A stretch of DNA of 64,000 bases from contig JADJHU010000002.1 of the NCBI GenBank assembly GCA_016707425.1, forward strand, positions 1 through 64,000, written 5' to 3'. The position numbers were made by a program, and so were the translations under genes. Every line of letters starts with the position of its first letter. Within the stretch, counting starts at the first letter, position 1. Below are positions 17,453 through 26,319 of this stretch, piece after piece. The notes below the pieces were generated by a model. It had not been told where the DNA came from. It did not search any database and was given only the letters and a program-made list of their open reading frames with translations. The DNA comes from Gammaproteobacteria bacterium (GTDB lineage: Bacteria > Pseudomonadota > Gammaproteobacteria > Steroidobacterales > Steroidobacteraceae).

Positions 17453-17878
17453 ATGACCCTCGCACGACCCCCTTCCTGGGGCAGCCTCGACACGGGCGAC
17501 GTGCTCGCGATCCACGAGCTGCTCGCCCTCTACGGCCACTGCATCGACGCGTGCGAGTGGCAGCGTGGCGCGGAGCTCTTCATGACAGACGCTCTCTATG
17601 ACATGTCCGATTTCGCACTGCCCGTCGTGCGTGGCCCGGATGCCATCCGTGCGCTGTGGCAGCAGCATGGCCAGGGTCATCCGCTTGCGCATCACGCCAC
17701 GAACGTCGTCGTCCGGGAGAAAACCCGCGGCATCGCGCACGTCACCTCCAAGGGTCTCGGTGTCGGGCGCAAGGGGCGGGTGGGCAGCGTCACGTATCAG
17801 GACATCGTCTGCGTCACGCCCGCGGGCTGGCGCTTCGCCGAGCGTATCGGCACGCTGCGCCGTCCTCCGCCTGGCTGA
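17453..17878 (+). CDS. SnoaL-like (NTF2-fold) protein
   Basis: Small protein of 141 residues with the alpha-beta cone fold shared by SnoaL cyclases, scytalone dehydratase and ketosteroid isomerase. It has DVLAIHELLALYGHCIDACEW (the first helix), ELFMTDALYDMSDF, then RGPDAIRALWQQHG and a basic, glycine-rich strand region. The fold suggests binding or isomerising a hydrophobic ring compound, but no catalytic assignment can be made. It is a single-gene plus-strand unit between the divergent DUF1214 gene and the converging reductase gene, which ends eight bases further on. Confidence 0.75.
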   Translation: MTLARPPSWGSLDTGDVLAIHELLALYGHCIDACEWQRGAELFMTDALYDMSDFALPVVRGPDAIRALWQQHGQGHPLAHHATNVVVREKTRGIAHVTSKGLGVGRKGRVGSVTYQDIVCVTPAGWRFAERIGTLRRPPPG

Positions 17879-17885
17879 CGCCGTC

Positions 17886-20006
17886 TCAGATGAGCTGGGC
17901 GATCTCTGCCGCCGAGCGCATGGCGCCCTCGATGTAGCCCACTCCGCGGCAGTCCCCCGCCACGTGCACCGCAAATCCGGCCGCACGCAGCTGCTCTGCG
18001 AGCGTGAGATCACCCATCGCCCCTCTGGCGATGATCACATGATCACAGGCAATGGTTCGGGTCTGGTGACGCCAGTTGACGTAGCTCACGATGCCCTCAC
18101 CGATCTCCCACTCGCGCGCGCCGGGCAGCAGCGTCACGCCCGCCTGTCGAAGCTCCGCCAGCACGCGCCAGCGGCGCACGATCGGCAGGCCAGCGCCCAA
18201 TTTCGCCGCCTCGTCGAGCACCGTGACCACGCGGTCCCGGTGCACGAGAAACTCGGCGAGCTCGAGACCGACGAGCTCGCCGCCGAGGATGACGATTCTC
18301 TGGCCGAGCGGCATCCAGTGCCGGCTCGCCTCACGGATGGCGCGCAGGTCCTTCGTGACACCGGTGACCGCCCCGGCCCTGAGCGCCAGCCGTGCTTTCC
18401 AGTCCGTCTTGTCGCCGAGGGCTTCGAGATCCTGGCCGAGCACGAGCTGCCGCATCTCGTCACCCCCGAACACATTGGCGCGCTCGGCACCGGGGATCGG
18501 AAGGCGCGGACGCACGGCACCGGTGGCGACCACGACCTCATCCGGGTGCAGTGACTTCAGGAGCTCCGGTGTCGCCGTCGTCCCGAAGCGCAGCTCGACG
18601 CCCGCGGCATGCACCTGGCGCTCGAGCCAGTGCACGATGCGCTCGTTCGGCTCGTAGGCGATCGAGGCGAAGCGCGCCGTGCCACCCAGGCGGTCGGTAC
18701 GTTCGATGAGCGTCACCGCGTGTCCCTTCAGCGCCAGACGCCGCGCGGCCTCCATCCCCGCCGGACCCCCGCCAACCACGACGATGCGCCTGCGGGCCGG
18801 AGCCGATCGCACCGCCAGCTCACGCTCGAACGCAGTCTCCGGGTTCACGGCACACTTGACGGACCTGCAGAGATAGATTTCGCTCACGCAGGTGTAACAG
18901 TAGATGCAGGGTCGTACCTCCTGCGGGCGGCCCGCCTCGAGCTTTTTCGGCAGATACGGATCCGCGAGGAGCTTGCGCCCCATCGCGAGAAAATCGAACT
19001 TGCCTTCGCGAATATGGCGGTCACCGATCTCCGGCTCGATGCGCCCGGAGGTAATCACCGGGATGCGCAACGCCGCCTTGATGGCTGCCGCATTGGGCAC
19101 GTTGAGTCCGGGCGGGTCCGGGATGTTCGAGTGCGAATGGCCGATCCCCTGGGACGCATCGTGATAGGAGCTCACGGTAATGGCATCCGCCCCGGCCTCC
19201 TGCGCGAGGATGGCGGTGGTCCTGGCGTCCTCGACCGAGATGCCTTCGTCCTGCAGGAACTCCTGGGAATCGATCTTGCACCAGACGGCGAAATCGCGCC
19301 CGACCGCCTCGCGCACGGCACGCAGTACCTCGATGAGCAGGCGCGCGCGGTTCTGCACGGACCCGCCGTACTCGTCGGTGCGCTGGTTGGTGAGCGGCGA
19401 GAGGAACTCCGAGATGATGTAGCCGTGCCCGCCGTGAATCTCCACGCCGTCTGCGCCGGCGCGCTTTGCGCGCTCGGCCCCCGCGGCATACAGGCCCACG
19501 AGCTCACGGATGTCGGCTGCCGTGAGCACCTTGTACTCGACGCTTGCGATGCGGGAGAACGGCGCCAGTGCGAGCTCTTCCTCGAGAAATCCGTCCAGCA
19601 TGTCGCCGCTCTTCAGGACCGGTACCGAAGGTGTCCACACCGGTCGCCCCGCGAGCATGTCCTCCATCGCGACAAGCCCGCCGAAGTGCAGCTGGAGTGC
19701 GAGCTTTGCGTCGTGGGCATGCACGGCATCCGCGACCGCACGAATGCCGGGGATGTGCGCGTCCGTGGAGATGGCCACGGGCCGCGGCACGGAGGCACCC
19801 ACTGGATAGCCCACGCTGACGCTGCCCATGACGATCAATCCGACACCGCCTCGCGCCCGCTCCTCGTAATAGGCTCGCAGGCGCTCACTGCACATCCCGC
19901 CCGGGTCGGCGAGCATCGTGCCCATGGCCGTCATCACCATGCGGTTGCGAAGCTCGAGCGGGCCGATCCGGCCCGGTGCGAGCAGATGCGAATAATCCCG
20001 AGCCAT
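17886..20006 (-). CDS. 2,4-dienoyl-CoA reductase-type Old Yellow Enzyme (FMN, 4Fe-4S, FAD)
   Basis: Multidomain reductase of 706 residues. Residues 1-360 form an Old Yellow Enzyme barrel (LLAPGRIGPLELRNRMVMTAMGT; GADGVEIHGGHGYIISEFLSPLTNQRTDEYGGS with active-site residues). A Cys cluster near 370-395 (CIYCYTC...CRSVKC) should hold a 4Fe-4S centre. Residues 405-706 are an FAD/NAD(P) domain with VVVGGGPAGMEAARRLA and a second GG-rich loop VILGGELVGLELAEF. Such enzymes reduce conjugated double bonds in fatty acyl-CoA or in steroid enones such as those handled by bile-acid BaiCD/BaiH. The substrate here is unknown; a steroid or terpenoid enone is plausible from context. It lies 38 bases after the CoA-transferase gene. 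Confidence 0.88.
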   Translation of the reverse strand: MARDYSHLLAPGRIGPLELRNRMVMTAMGTMLADPGGMCSERLRAYYEERARGGVGLIVMGSVSVGYPVGASVPRPVAISTDAHIPGIRAVADAVHAHDAKLALQLHFGGLVAMEDMLAGRPVWTPSVPVLKSGDMLDGFLEEELALAPFSRIASVEYKVLTAADIRELVGLYAAGAERAKRAGADGVEIHGGHGYIISEFLSPLTNQRTDEYGGSVQNRARLLIEVLRAVREAVGRDFAVWCKIDSQEFLQDEGISVEDARTTAILAQEAGADAITVSSYHDASQGIGHSHSNIPDPPGLNVPNAAAIKAALRIPVITSGRIEPEIGDRHIREGKFDFLAMGRKLLADPYLPKKLEAGRPQEVRPCIYCYTCVSEIYLCRSVKCAVNPETAFERELAVRSAPARRRIVVVGGGPAGMEAARRLALKGHAVTLIERTDRLGGTARFASIAYEPNERIVHWLERQVHAAGVELRFGTTATPELLKSLHPDEVVVATGAVRPRLPIPGAERANVFGGDEMRQLVLGQDLEALGDKTDWKARLALRAGAVTGVTKDLRAIREASRHWMPLGQRIVILGGELVGLELAEFLVHRDRVVTVLDEAAKLGAGLPIVRRWRVLAELRQAGVTLLPGAREWEIGEGIVSYVNWRHQTRTIACDHVIIARGAMGDLTLAEQLRAAGFAVHVAGDCRGVGYIEGAMRSAAEIAQLI

Positions 20007-20044
20007 GGTGCCTCCTTTGCAGCCCCCTCAGCCGGAGAGCCAAC

Positions 20045-22616
20045 TCATTCGTGCGGTGCCGGCGACCCGGGCGCCTGCGGCTGCCAGGGACTGCGGACGG
20101 AGCGATGATCTTCCCCCGGACTCCAGGCGAGCACGCAGTCCTCGCAGAGCACGGCAATCTCCTCGGCCGAGTACCCGAGCCCGGCAAGAATCTCGCGGCT
20201 GTGCTGACCGACCACGAGCGGCGGGCCCTGCACGCGGCCCGGTGTCTCCGAGAAGTCGAAGGCCAGCCCGACCTGATCGAGCCGCCCGACGAAGGGATGT
20301 TCATATGAACACACCCAACCATGCTCACGCAGTTCCGGGTCATCATGCATCCCGAGTGCAAAGCCCGGGTCGCAGATCTCACAGGGCACCCCGGCACGAT
20401 CGAGTCGCGCGAACCACTCGGACGCCGGCGCCCGGCGCAGCTTCTCCCCGAGCAGCGCCGCGAGTGCAGCATCGTGGCGCGCCCGGGCCGCTGCGTCGGT
20501 GAAGCGGACATCCGTCGCGAGCGATTCGAGGCCGGGCGATGCACACAGCCGGTCCCACTGTTCGTCGGTCACCACCAGCAGGCAGAGCCATCCATCGGCC
20601 GTCTCGTAGAGACGCGCGAGGGCGGAGGTGCCGAACTGCATCCCGTCGATCCGCGGCCGCTCGAAACCGCGGCCGTCGGGGGCGCGCGACGGCATAGGAG
20701 GCGTTCAGGAGCTGGGCATTCACGATCGAGGTATCGCAGAACTGTCCCTGCCCCGTCCGCTCCCGCTCATACAGCGCCTGGAGGATCGCAATGGCACAGA
20801 GGAATCCATTGCCCGTATCGCCGAGCGAGCAGAGACTCCAGATCGGCCGCCCGCCGCGTGCCATCCCGCCGTCCTCGTACTGCACGCCCGCGAGGCAGCC
20901 GCCGGTCTGATCGTTACCGGGCAGGCCTTCGCGCGGTCCCCGCTCGAAGCCACGCGAGTGGCAGTACACGAGCCTCGGATTGATCGTCTTCAGGCGTGCG
21001 TAATCGATGCCGAGTCGCTCGGCGGCTTCGTAGCGCATGTTGTGCTGCACGACGTCGGCCCGCGCCACGAGCTCGTGAAAGATCTTCAGTCCGCGCGGAT
21101 CCTTCAGATCGAGCGCAATGCTCCGCTTCCCGCGATTGGCGAGATAGGCAATGTGATTCGCATGCCAGTACGTGTCGTACTGCGCATTGATCTTGATGAC
21201 GTTCGCGCCCAGGTCTGCGAGGATCTGCGCACCATAGGGACCGGCGAGCGCAAGTCCGAGATCGAGGACCGTGATCCCGTCGAGCGGGGCCCGCACGCGA
21301 CGGCCGCTCACCACCGGCGGTGCGAGATCCGCACGCGCGTCCGGCCGCGCAGCGAGCGCCGCCGCCTCGGCCCGAACCTCGGTGGTGTGCTCGCCGACTC
21401 GCGGGGCAGGACCCCGTATGTGCCCCCGGCTGCGCTCGAGCCGGTAACTGATGCCAAGCTGACGGATGGGCCCGAGTTCCGGGTCATCGATCTCTGTGAC
21501 GCAGCCGTCGGCGAGGAACAGCGGATCCGTGAGCGCTTCTTCCGGCGTCCGCACAGCCTGCAACGTCATGCCCGCCCGGGCAGCCGCCTCGACCCATTCG
21601 TGCGCCGTGAACCTGCGTACTGCCTCGGCGAGGATCGGCTGATAGTGCATCATGACCAGGAGCTCTTCGGGGCCGGTTCCAAACCGATCCGGATCATTCT
21701 GCGCCCTGAGATCCGCCGTTGCCTCGAGCCGCTCGCCGCGCGCGGCACCGAGGATGAACCGCGGGTTCGGCACCCAGTTCTGGATCCAGCGCCCGTCGCT
21801 GCACTGGAAGTGTCCCTTCGGTGAGCGTGCCCCGAAGATCCAGCTGTCAAACAGCCTGGCATCGGTCTTCTCGGCACGCTGCCAGAGGCCACAGGCGCTG
21901 GCGAGCGCGCCCTGCAGCAGTGATGTCTCGACCCACTGGCCACGGCCTGTGATCTCGCGCACATAGAGTGCCGCGCTGATCGCCACGCTGGCCGCGAAGA
22001 ACGCGCCGAGACTCGGCCAGTGGGAAGCCGGGAACAGCGGGCCCGGCCGCGGTGCGCCCTGGAGCGACTCGTACGGGATCTCCACGTCGGCGAACGCATC
22101 GGGCTCGCCTGCCATGTGGCGGATGGCGCCCTCGGGCCAGCCGCGCTGCTCCCAGTGCAGTCCCGTGCGTGCCGCCACGAGCGCATCGTAGGCCGGTCTC
22201 CCGGCATGGCGGTTGTCGCGCCCATAGCCCGTGATCGAGCAGTAGACGAGCCGTGGATTGATGGCCGAGAGCGTGGCGTAATCGACGCCGAGGCGTTGCG
22301 TCGTGCCCGGCGAGAAACTCTCGATGAGCACGTCGGCGTGCCGCGCGAGCGCGAGCAACGCCTCGCGGTCGCCGCTGCACTTGAGATCGAGCACGCAGCT
22401 GCGCTTGCCGCGCTGCCAGACCCGGTAGCCGAGCTGTGCGCGAAATGGGTCGCCACCGGGTGGCTCGATCTTCGTGACCTCGGCGCCGTGATCGCCGAGC
22501 AGCATGGCCGCCATGGGACCGGCGATGCCCCAGGAGAGATCCAGCACGCGGATGCGGCCGAGAACCCCGGCAGCCGGGGCGTTCCGCATGGCGTGTCCTC
22601 GCGCCGTCTCGCTCAC
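20045..22616 (-). CDS. Double-domain CaiB/BaiF CoA-transferase, one apparent frameshift
   Basis: Class III CoA-transferase made of two consecutive CaiB-like domains (about 856 residues repaired). Domain 1 starts RIRVLDLSWGIAGPMAAMLLGDHGAEVTKIE; domain 2 starts GITVLDLGLALAGPYGAQILADLGANVIKI near residue 430. Domain 2 keeps the catalytic Asp region (SLGDTGNGFL); domain 1 has no Asp there (HWPSLGAFF), so only one half may be active. The GTG start at 22616 overlaps the SnoaL-like stop (GTGA). A run of five G at 20678-20682 (plus strand) shifts the frame; with four the proper ending RPDGRGFERP continues to 20045. Open pieces end near 20690 and resume to 20045. A homopolymer error is the simplest reading. 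It probably activates an acid substrate by CoA transfer. Confidence 0.85.
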
Positions 22617-23065
22617 TCGACGGCCTTCAGGTGACGACTCAGGTCACCCCTGAGATCGAACAGGGTGTAGTCGCGAAAGGTGAAGCGCCAGCACCCCTCG
22701 TGACGGCCGAATTCATCGTGGTAGCGGCCGGCACCGATCAGCTGCAGCGGAAAGCCATCGGTCGCCTGGTACACGGAGTAATACGAGCGCACCGTCGCCC
22801 GATTCGCCGCCTCGTCGATCGCGACGATGGGGTTGCTGACGAGATGCTTGGTACGCGGCGTGCCGTCCGGGTAGATGATGACATGGCGGCGCCACAACGC
22901 GAGCATCTCTGCCTCGCCGGCGAGCGCCTCGGAGCCCAGGACCTTGACTCGCGCGTGGCGGAAGAGTGCCGCCACATCTTCGAGACGACCGCCATCCATC
23001 AGCTCGCAGTACCGGTACAGCAGGTTGGTGATCTCGAGCGCGGCGTTGCTGGTGATGCTGTTCAT
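22613..23065 (-). CDS. SnoaL-like (NTF2-fold) protein
   Basis: Protein of about 150 residues with the SnoaL_4/NTF2 fold: ITNLLYRYCELMDGGRLEDVAALFRHA at the start, LWRRHVIIYPDGTPRTKHLVSNP with the conserved His in the middle, and GRYHDEFGRHEGCWRFTFRDYTLFDLRGDLSRHL at the end. The C-terminal half resembles the small subunit of ring-hydroxylating dioxygenases and related SnoaL proteins. The function is unknown; isomerase, dehydratase or ligand binding are all possible. I use the ATG at 23065; an in-frame ATG at 23101 would overlap the SDR gene. Its stop overlaps the CoA-transferase start. Confidence 0.75.
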   Translation of the reverse strand: MNSITSNAALEITNLLYRYCELMDGGRLEDVAALFRHARVKVLGSEALAGEAEMLALWRRHVIIYPDGTPRTKHLVSNPIVAIDEAANRATVRSYYSVYQATDGFPLQLIGAGRYHDEFGRHEGCWRFTFRDYTLFDLRGDLSRHLKAVE

Positions 23066-23078
23066 GGGCAAAGGAACC

Positions 23079-23861
23079 TCACGACGAAAGGTACTCTCCA
23101 CCGTTCACATCCAGAACGGCACCCGTCACCATGCGCGTGTAATCGGAGACGAACAGCAGTGCCGTGCGCGCGCATTCCTCGTCGGGCGGAATGACCCCGA
23201 GCGCGATGCGCGCCGCGATGGGTGCCGCGAGCTCGGCTTCACTGCGGCCGCACGCCTGCGCCTGCTGGCGGAGATAGCTCTGCACGGGCACACCCCAGAG
23301 CCAGCCCATGCGGGCCGCATTGACGCGGATCCGGTAGCGACCGAGCTCACATGCCAGCTGCCGGGTGGCCCCCTCCAGCGCAGCCTTGGCCGTCGCGTAG
23401 TCTGCCTGGCCTGGCGCCGGCTGTACGGCGGCCATTGCCGTGATGTTGACGATGGCCCCCTCACCCCGCGCCTTCATCGCCGGCAGCGCCGCCCTCGTCA
23501 TGCGCAGTGCACCGAAACAGGTGATGTCCATGCTGGCAATCCAGGCATCGAGCGGATCGGCCTCGAAGGCCCCGAAGGTCGCGGGTCGATAGGCGCTGTT
23601 CACCAGCCCGTCGATGCGGCCGAACGCTTCGACTGTGCAGGCCGCAAGGCGCCCGCAGTCCTCCTCACTCCCGACATCCGTGGGCACGGCGATGCAGCGC
23701 CCCCCGGCGCGACGGATCTCCCCGGCCACGTCCTCGAGAAAACCCCTGGAACGGGCTGCAAGCGCAACTCTGGCGCCTTCGGCGGCGGCCAGCACGGCAA
23801 GCTTTCGTCCCATGCCTGGACCGACGCCCGTGACAATCACGACTTTGTCTTCGAGGAGCAT
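23079..23861 (-). CDS. Short-chain dehydrogenase/reductase
   Basis: SDR of 260 residues: TGVGPGMGRKLAVLAA for the dinucleotide, VPTDVGSEEDC, NSAYRP in place of the usual NNAG, NITAMAAVQPAPGQADYATAKAALEG with the Tyr-Lys pair, and MVTGAVLDVNGGEYLSS at the end. It oxidises or reduces an alcohol/ketone; steroid or terpene dehydrogenases of this size look similar, but the substrate cannot be assigned. First gene of the SDR-SnoaL-CoA-transferase-reductase run on the minus strand, and divergent from the CoA-transferase gene at 23905 with only 43 bases between. Confidence 0.88.
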   Translation of the reverse strand: MLLEDKVVIVTGVGPGMGRKLAVLAAAEGARVALAARSRGFLEDVAGEIRRAGGRCIAVPTDVGSEEDCGRLAACTVEAFGRIDGLVNSAYRPATFGAFEADPLDAWIASMDITCFGALRMTRAALPAMKARGEGAIVNITAMAAVQPAPGQADYATAKAALEGATRQLACELGRYRIRVNAARMGWLWGVPVQSYLRQQAQACGRSEAELAAPIAARIALGVIPPDEECARTALLFVSDYTRMVTGAVLDVNGGEYLSS

Positions 23862-23904
23862 GCCGTCTCATCCTCCGCAGCTTCCAAGGCTATCATCCGG
23901 CAGA

Positions 23905-25266
23905 GTGTCACCCGAGTCGACAGCCACCCGCTACGCAGAGCTGCTGCTGCGCTCGCTCGGCGTCGTGAGACCTGCCGCGATCACGGCCCCGGGGGAGCAC
24001 CCCGCCATCGCCTGGGCGCGCAGCGGCCTCATGTGGCTGACCGGTCCCGCGGATGGCCCTCCACAGATGTGTCCCGCACCACTCGCTGCCTGCGCGGAAG
24101 GCGCTCTCGCGGCCCTTTGGGCGGTCGCCGGCTCACAGCCCGCTCTGGCGCCCGGCGCAGCCTCGCTGCTCGGCGAGCGCGCGGCGGCCGCCGGCCTCAG
24201 CCGCCGTGGGACCATCTCAGCAGGTCGCGGCTGCCGGCTCCTCCCGACCGCTGACGGCTGGATTGCTGCCAGCCTGGTGCGCGAGGACGACTGGCTTCTC
24301 GTACCGGCCTGGCTCGAAGAGTCCCCCGGCGCATGGAACTGGGCGAGGCTCGTGACCACGGTGCAGTGCCGCCGCACAGAAGCCCTCGTCGAACGCGCAC
24401 GACTGCTCGGACTCGCCGTCACGCCCATGAACGCGCCGGCCTCGAGCACGCCATCCTGGTTGCGCCTCGAACACGGGAGATCATGGGAAGGGGACTCGAG
24501 GTCGCAGGGCCGTGCGCCCGTCGTGATCGACCTCACCGCGCTCTGGGCCGGACCGCTGTGCGCGCACCTGCTACAGCTCTGCGGCGCGCACGTGATCAAG
24601 GTCGAAAGTCGACAGCGCCCCGATGGCGCACGGCGCGGGCCCGGGGTCTTCTTCAATCTGCTCAATGCCGGCAAGGCCAGTGTCGCGCTCGACTTCGATT
24701 CCACGCGGGATCGCGACGCGCTGCGCCGGCTCTGTGCCAGCGCTGACATCGTCCTCGAGGCCTCACGCCCGCGGGCCCTGCGTCAGCTCGGTCTGCAGGC
24801 CGAAGCGCTCATCGACGAGAACCCACGGCTCACGTGGGTCAGTCTCACGGGATACGGACGCGCTGAGCCGCAGGCGGCGTGGGTCGCCTACGGCGACGAC
24901 GCCGGTGTCGCGGGAGGCCTCTCCGCGCTCCTGCACGAGGTGAGCGGCACGCCGCTCTTCTGCGGCGACGCCATCGCCGATCCGCTCACGGGTCTGCATG
25001 CGGCAGTCGCTGCCCTGCAGAGTCAGCGCAGCGGGGGCGGGCGGCTGGTCTCGCTCACGCTCCGGGACGTCGTGGCCCACTGTGTCGGCTTCGAAACCCC
25101 TCGCGATGGCAGAGCACTGCGTCGCCGCCGGGACGAATGGCTGGCGCTCCTCGAGGCACGAGGCATCGTGCCCGACCCGCCGCGGGCGCGCGTGCCCATC
25201 GATCGCGCCGCCGCACTCGGCGCCGACAACACCGCAGTGCTGGGCAGAGTGTCAGCGGATCTCTGA
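23905..25266 (+). CDS. CaiB/BaiF CoA-transferase with permuted domain order
   Basis: Protein of about 453 residues of the class III CoA-transferase superfamily. The first 180 residues look like the C-terminal part of a CaiB domain (GRGCRLLPTADGWIAASLVRED, then a helical stretch). From about residue 205 the N-terminal part of a second domain follows (VVIDLTALWAGPLCAHLLQLCGAHVIKVES). The expected catalytic Asp region is present (CGDAIADPLTGLHAAVAALQSQ). The GTG start at 23905 is the first in frame downstream of the divergent SDR; no strong ribosome site is seen. Its last 15 bases overlap the end of the converging crotonase gene. It could activate an acid by CoA transfer, or be a non-catalytic partner of the double-domain enzyme nearby. 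Confidence 0.75.
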   Translation: MSPESTATRYAELLLRSLGVVRPAAITAPGEHPAIAWARSGLMWLTGPADGPPQMCPAPLAACAEGALAALWAVAGSQPALAPGAASLLGERAAAAGLSRRGTISAGRGCRLLPTADGWIAASLVREDDWLLVPAWLEESPGAWNWARLVTTVQCRRTEALVERARLLGLAVTPMNAPASSTPSWLRLEHGRSWEGDSRSQGRAPVVIDLTALWAGPLCAHLLQLCGAHVIKVESRQRPDGARRGPGVFFNLLNAGKASVALDFDSTRDRDALRRLCASADIVLEASRPRALRQLGLQAEALIDENPRLTWVSLTGYGRAEPQAAWVAYGDDAGVAGGLSALLHEVSGTPLFCGDAIADPLTGLHAAVAALQSQRSGGGRLVSLTLRDVVAHCVGFETPRDGRALRRRRDEWLALLEARGIVPDPPRARVPIDRAAALGADNTAVLGRVSADL

Positions 25267-26310
25267 AGTGCCACTCACCCGCTGCCCATCGACCAGCGCA
25301 TCCACCAGCCCCCACTCGAGCGCGGTCGCTGCGCTGATCCGCCGCCCCGAGAGCGCGAGATAGGCCGTGCGCTGCCGACCAATGCGCCGCGGCAGGCTCA
25401 CGCAGCCGCCGGCCCCGGGAATGAGTCCGAAGCGCAGCTCCGGGAGCTGGAAGAACGCATTGCGCTCGGCAGTCACTCTGGCTGCGAAGGCGGGCAGCTC
25501 CATTCCGGCGCCAATGCAGGCCCCGTGCAGGCGGACCTGCACGCGGGACGCACAGCTCGCGAGCAACACCGCCGGCAGACGCAGCGTACGCACCGCATGC
25601 CCGGTGGCAGGATCCGGGCAGGTACCGAATTCCTCGAGATCGCCTCCCGTGCTGAAGCAGGCGCCTGCACCGCTCACTTCGACCCGCTCGATCGTGGCAT
25701 CGCCCTTCACGAGCTCGAAGGCTTCCACCAGCGCATCGCGCATCTCGACCGAGATCGCGTTGCGACGCTCGGGTCGATTGAGCCGGATCTGAAGCCTCGC
25801 TGCATGTCGCTCGAGGAGCACCGGTGGCCCGTCAGAGGCCCGCAGCCGGGACACCGGCACGCCGCCCCTGCGGCCCGCGAGCCACGCCCGGAACTCAGGC
25901 CCGGACTGGAGTGCCGCATACGCCAGAGACTCGAGAAGCAGTGCCTCGGCGACGGGCATTCGCACACTCGCACGCAGCACCTGCACCAGCACCAGCGCCG
26001 CGAGTGGCGTACGTTCGATGTTTGCAAGCAGCGATGCTGCGGCCGCGGAATCCGGGACCACGACGTCACAGGCCTCGAGCAAGGCATCCCGCGTGACCGC
26101 CGACGCCCTTCCGGCGAGAGCGATGACGGGGCACGGTCGCCTCAGCAGCCAGTCGACGATCGTCGCCTGCTGCGTCTCATCGCGGGCCGCACCCGTGCTG
26201 GCCGCATCGATCAGGAGATAGGGAGGTCGCGACAGCGCCGACCGATCGAGCGAAGCCCCCGGCTGCAGTGCCTGCAACTCGACCTCGGCCCGAGTCAGCG
26301 GCGGCGGCAT
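25252..26310 (-). CDS. Crotonase-family protein with a long N-terminal extension
   Basis: Protein of 352 residues. The C-terminal 190 residues form an enoyl-CoA hydratase/isomerase core: RLQIRLNRPERRNAISVEMRDALVEAF, the oxyanion loop GAGACFSTGGDLEEFG, HGACIGAGMELPAFAARV, and FGLIPGAGGCVSLPRRIGRQRTAYLALSG. The usual catalytic Glu of the last motif is replaced by Gly, so hydration may not be its reaction. The first 150 residues look like a worn half-crotonase (ATIVDWLLRRPCPVIALAGRASAV) rather than a known domain. It may be an isomerase, thioesterase or structural partner. It overlaps the converging CoA-transferase by 15 bases and ends the PQQ-dehydrogenase operon. Confidence 0.75.
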   Translation of the reverse strand: MPPPLTRAEVELQALQPGASLDRSALSRPPYLLIDAASTGAARDETQQATIVDWLLRRPCPVIALAGRASAVTRDALLEACDVVVPDSAAAASLLANIERTPLAALVLVQVLRASVRMPVAEALLLESLAYAALQSGPEFRAWLAGRRGGVPVSRLRASDGPPVLLERHAARLQIRLNRPERRNAISVEMRDALVEAFELVKGDATIERVEVSGAGACFSTGGDLEEFGTCPDPATGHAVRTLRLPAVLLASCASRVQVRLHGACIGAGMELPAFAARVTAERNAFFQLPELRFGLIPGAGGCVSLPRRIGRQRTAYLALSGRRISAATALEWGLVDALVDGQRVSGTSEIR

Positions 26311-26319
26311 CGCACAGGC

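Noticed and set aside
18609..20108. Plus-strand frame opposite the Old Yellow Enzyme-type gene
   Set aside because: Antisense shadow; the minus-strand protein has complete FMN, FeS and FAD motifs.
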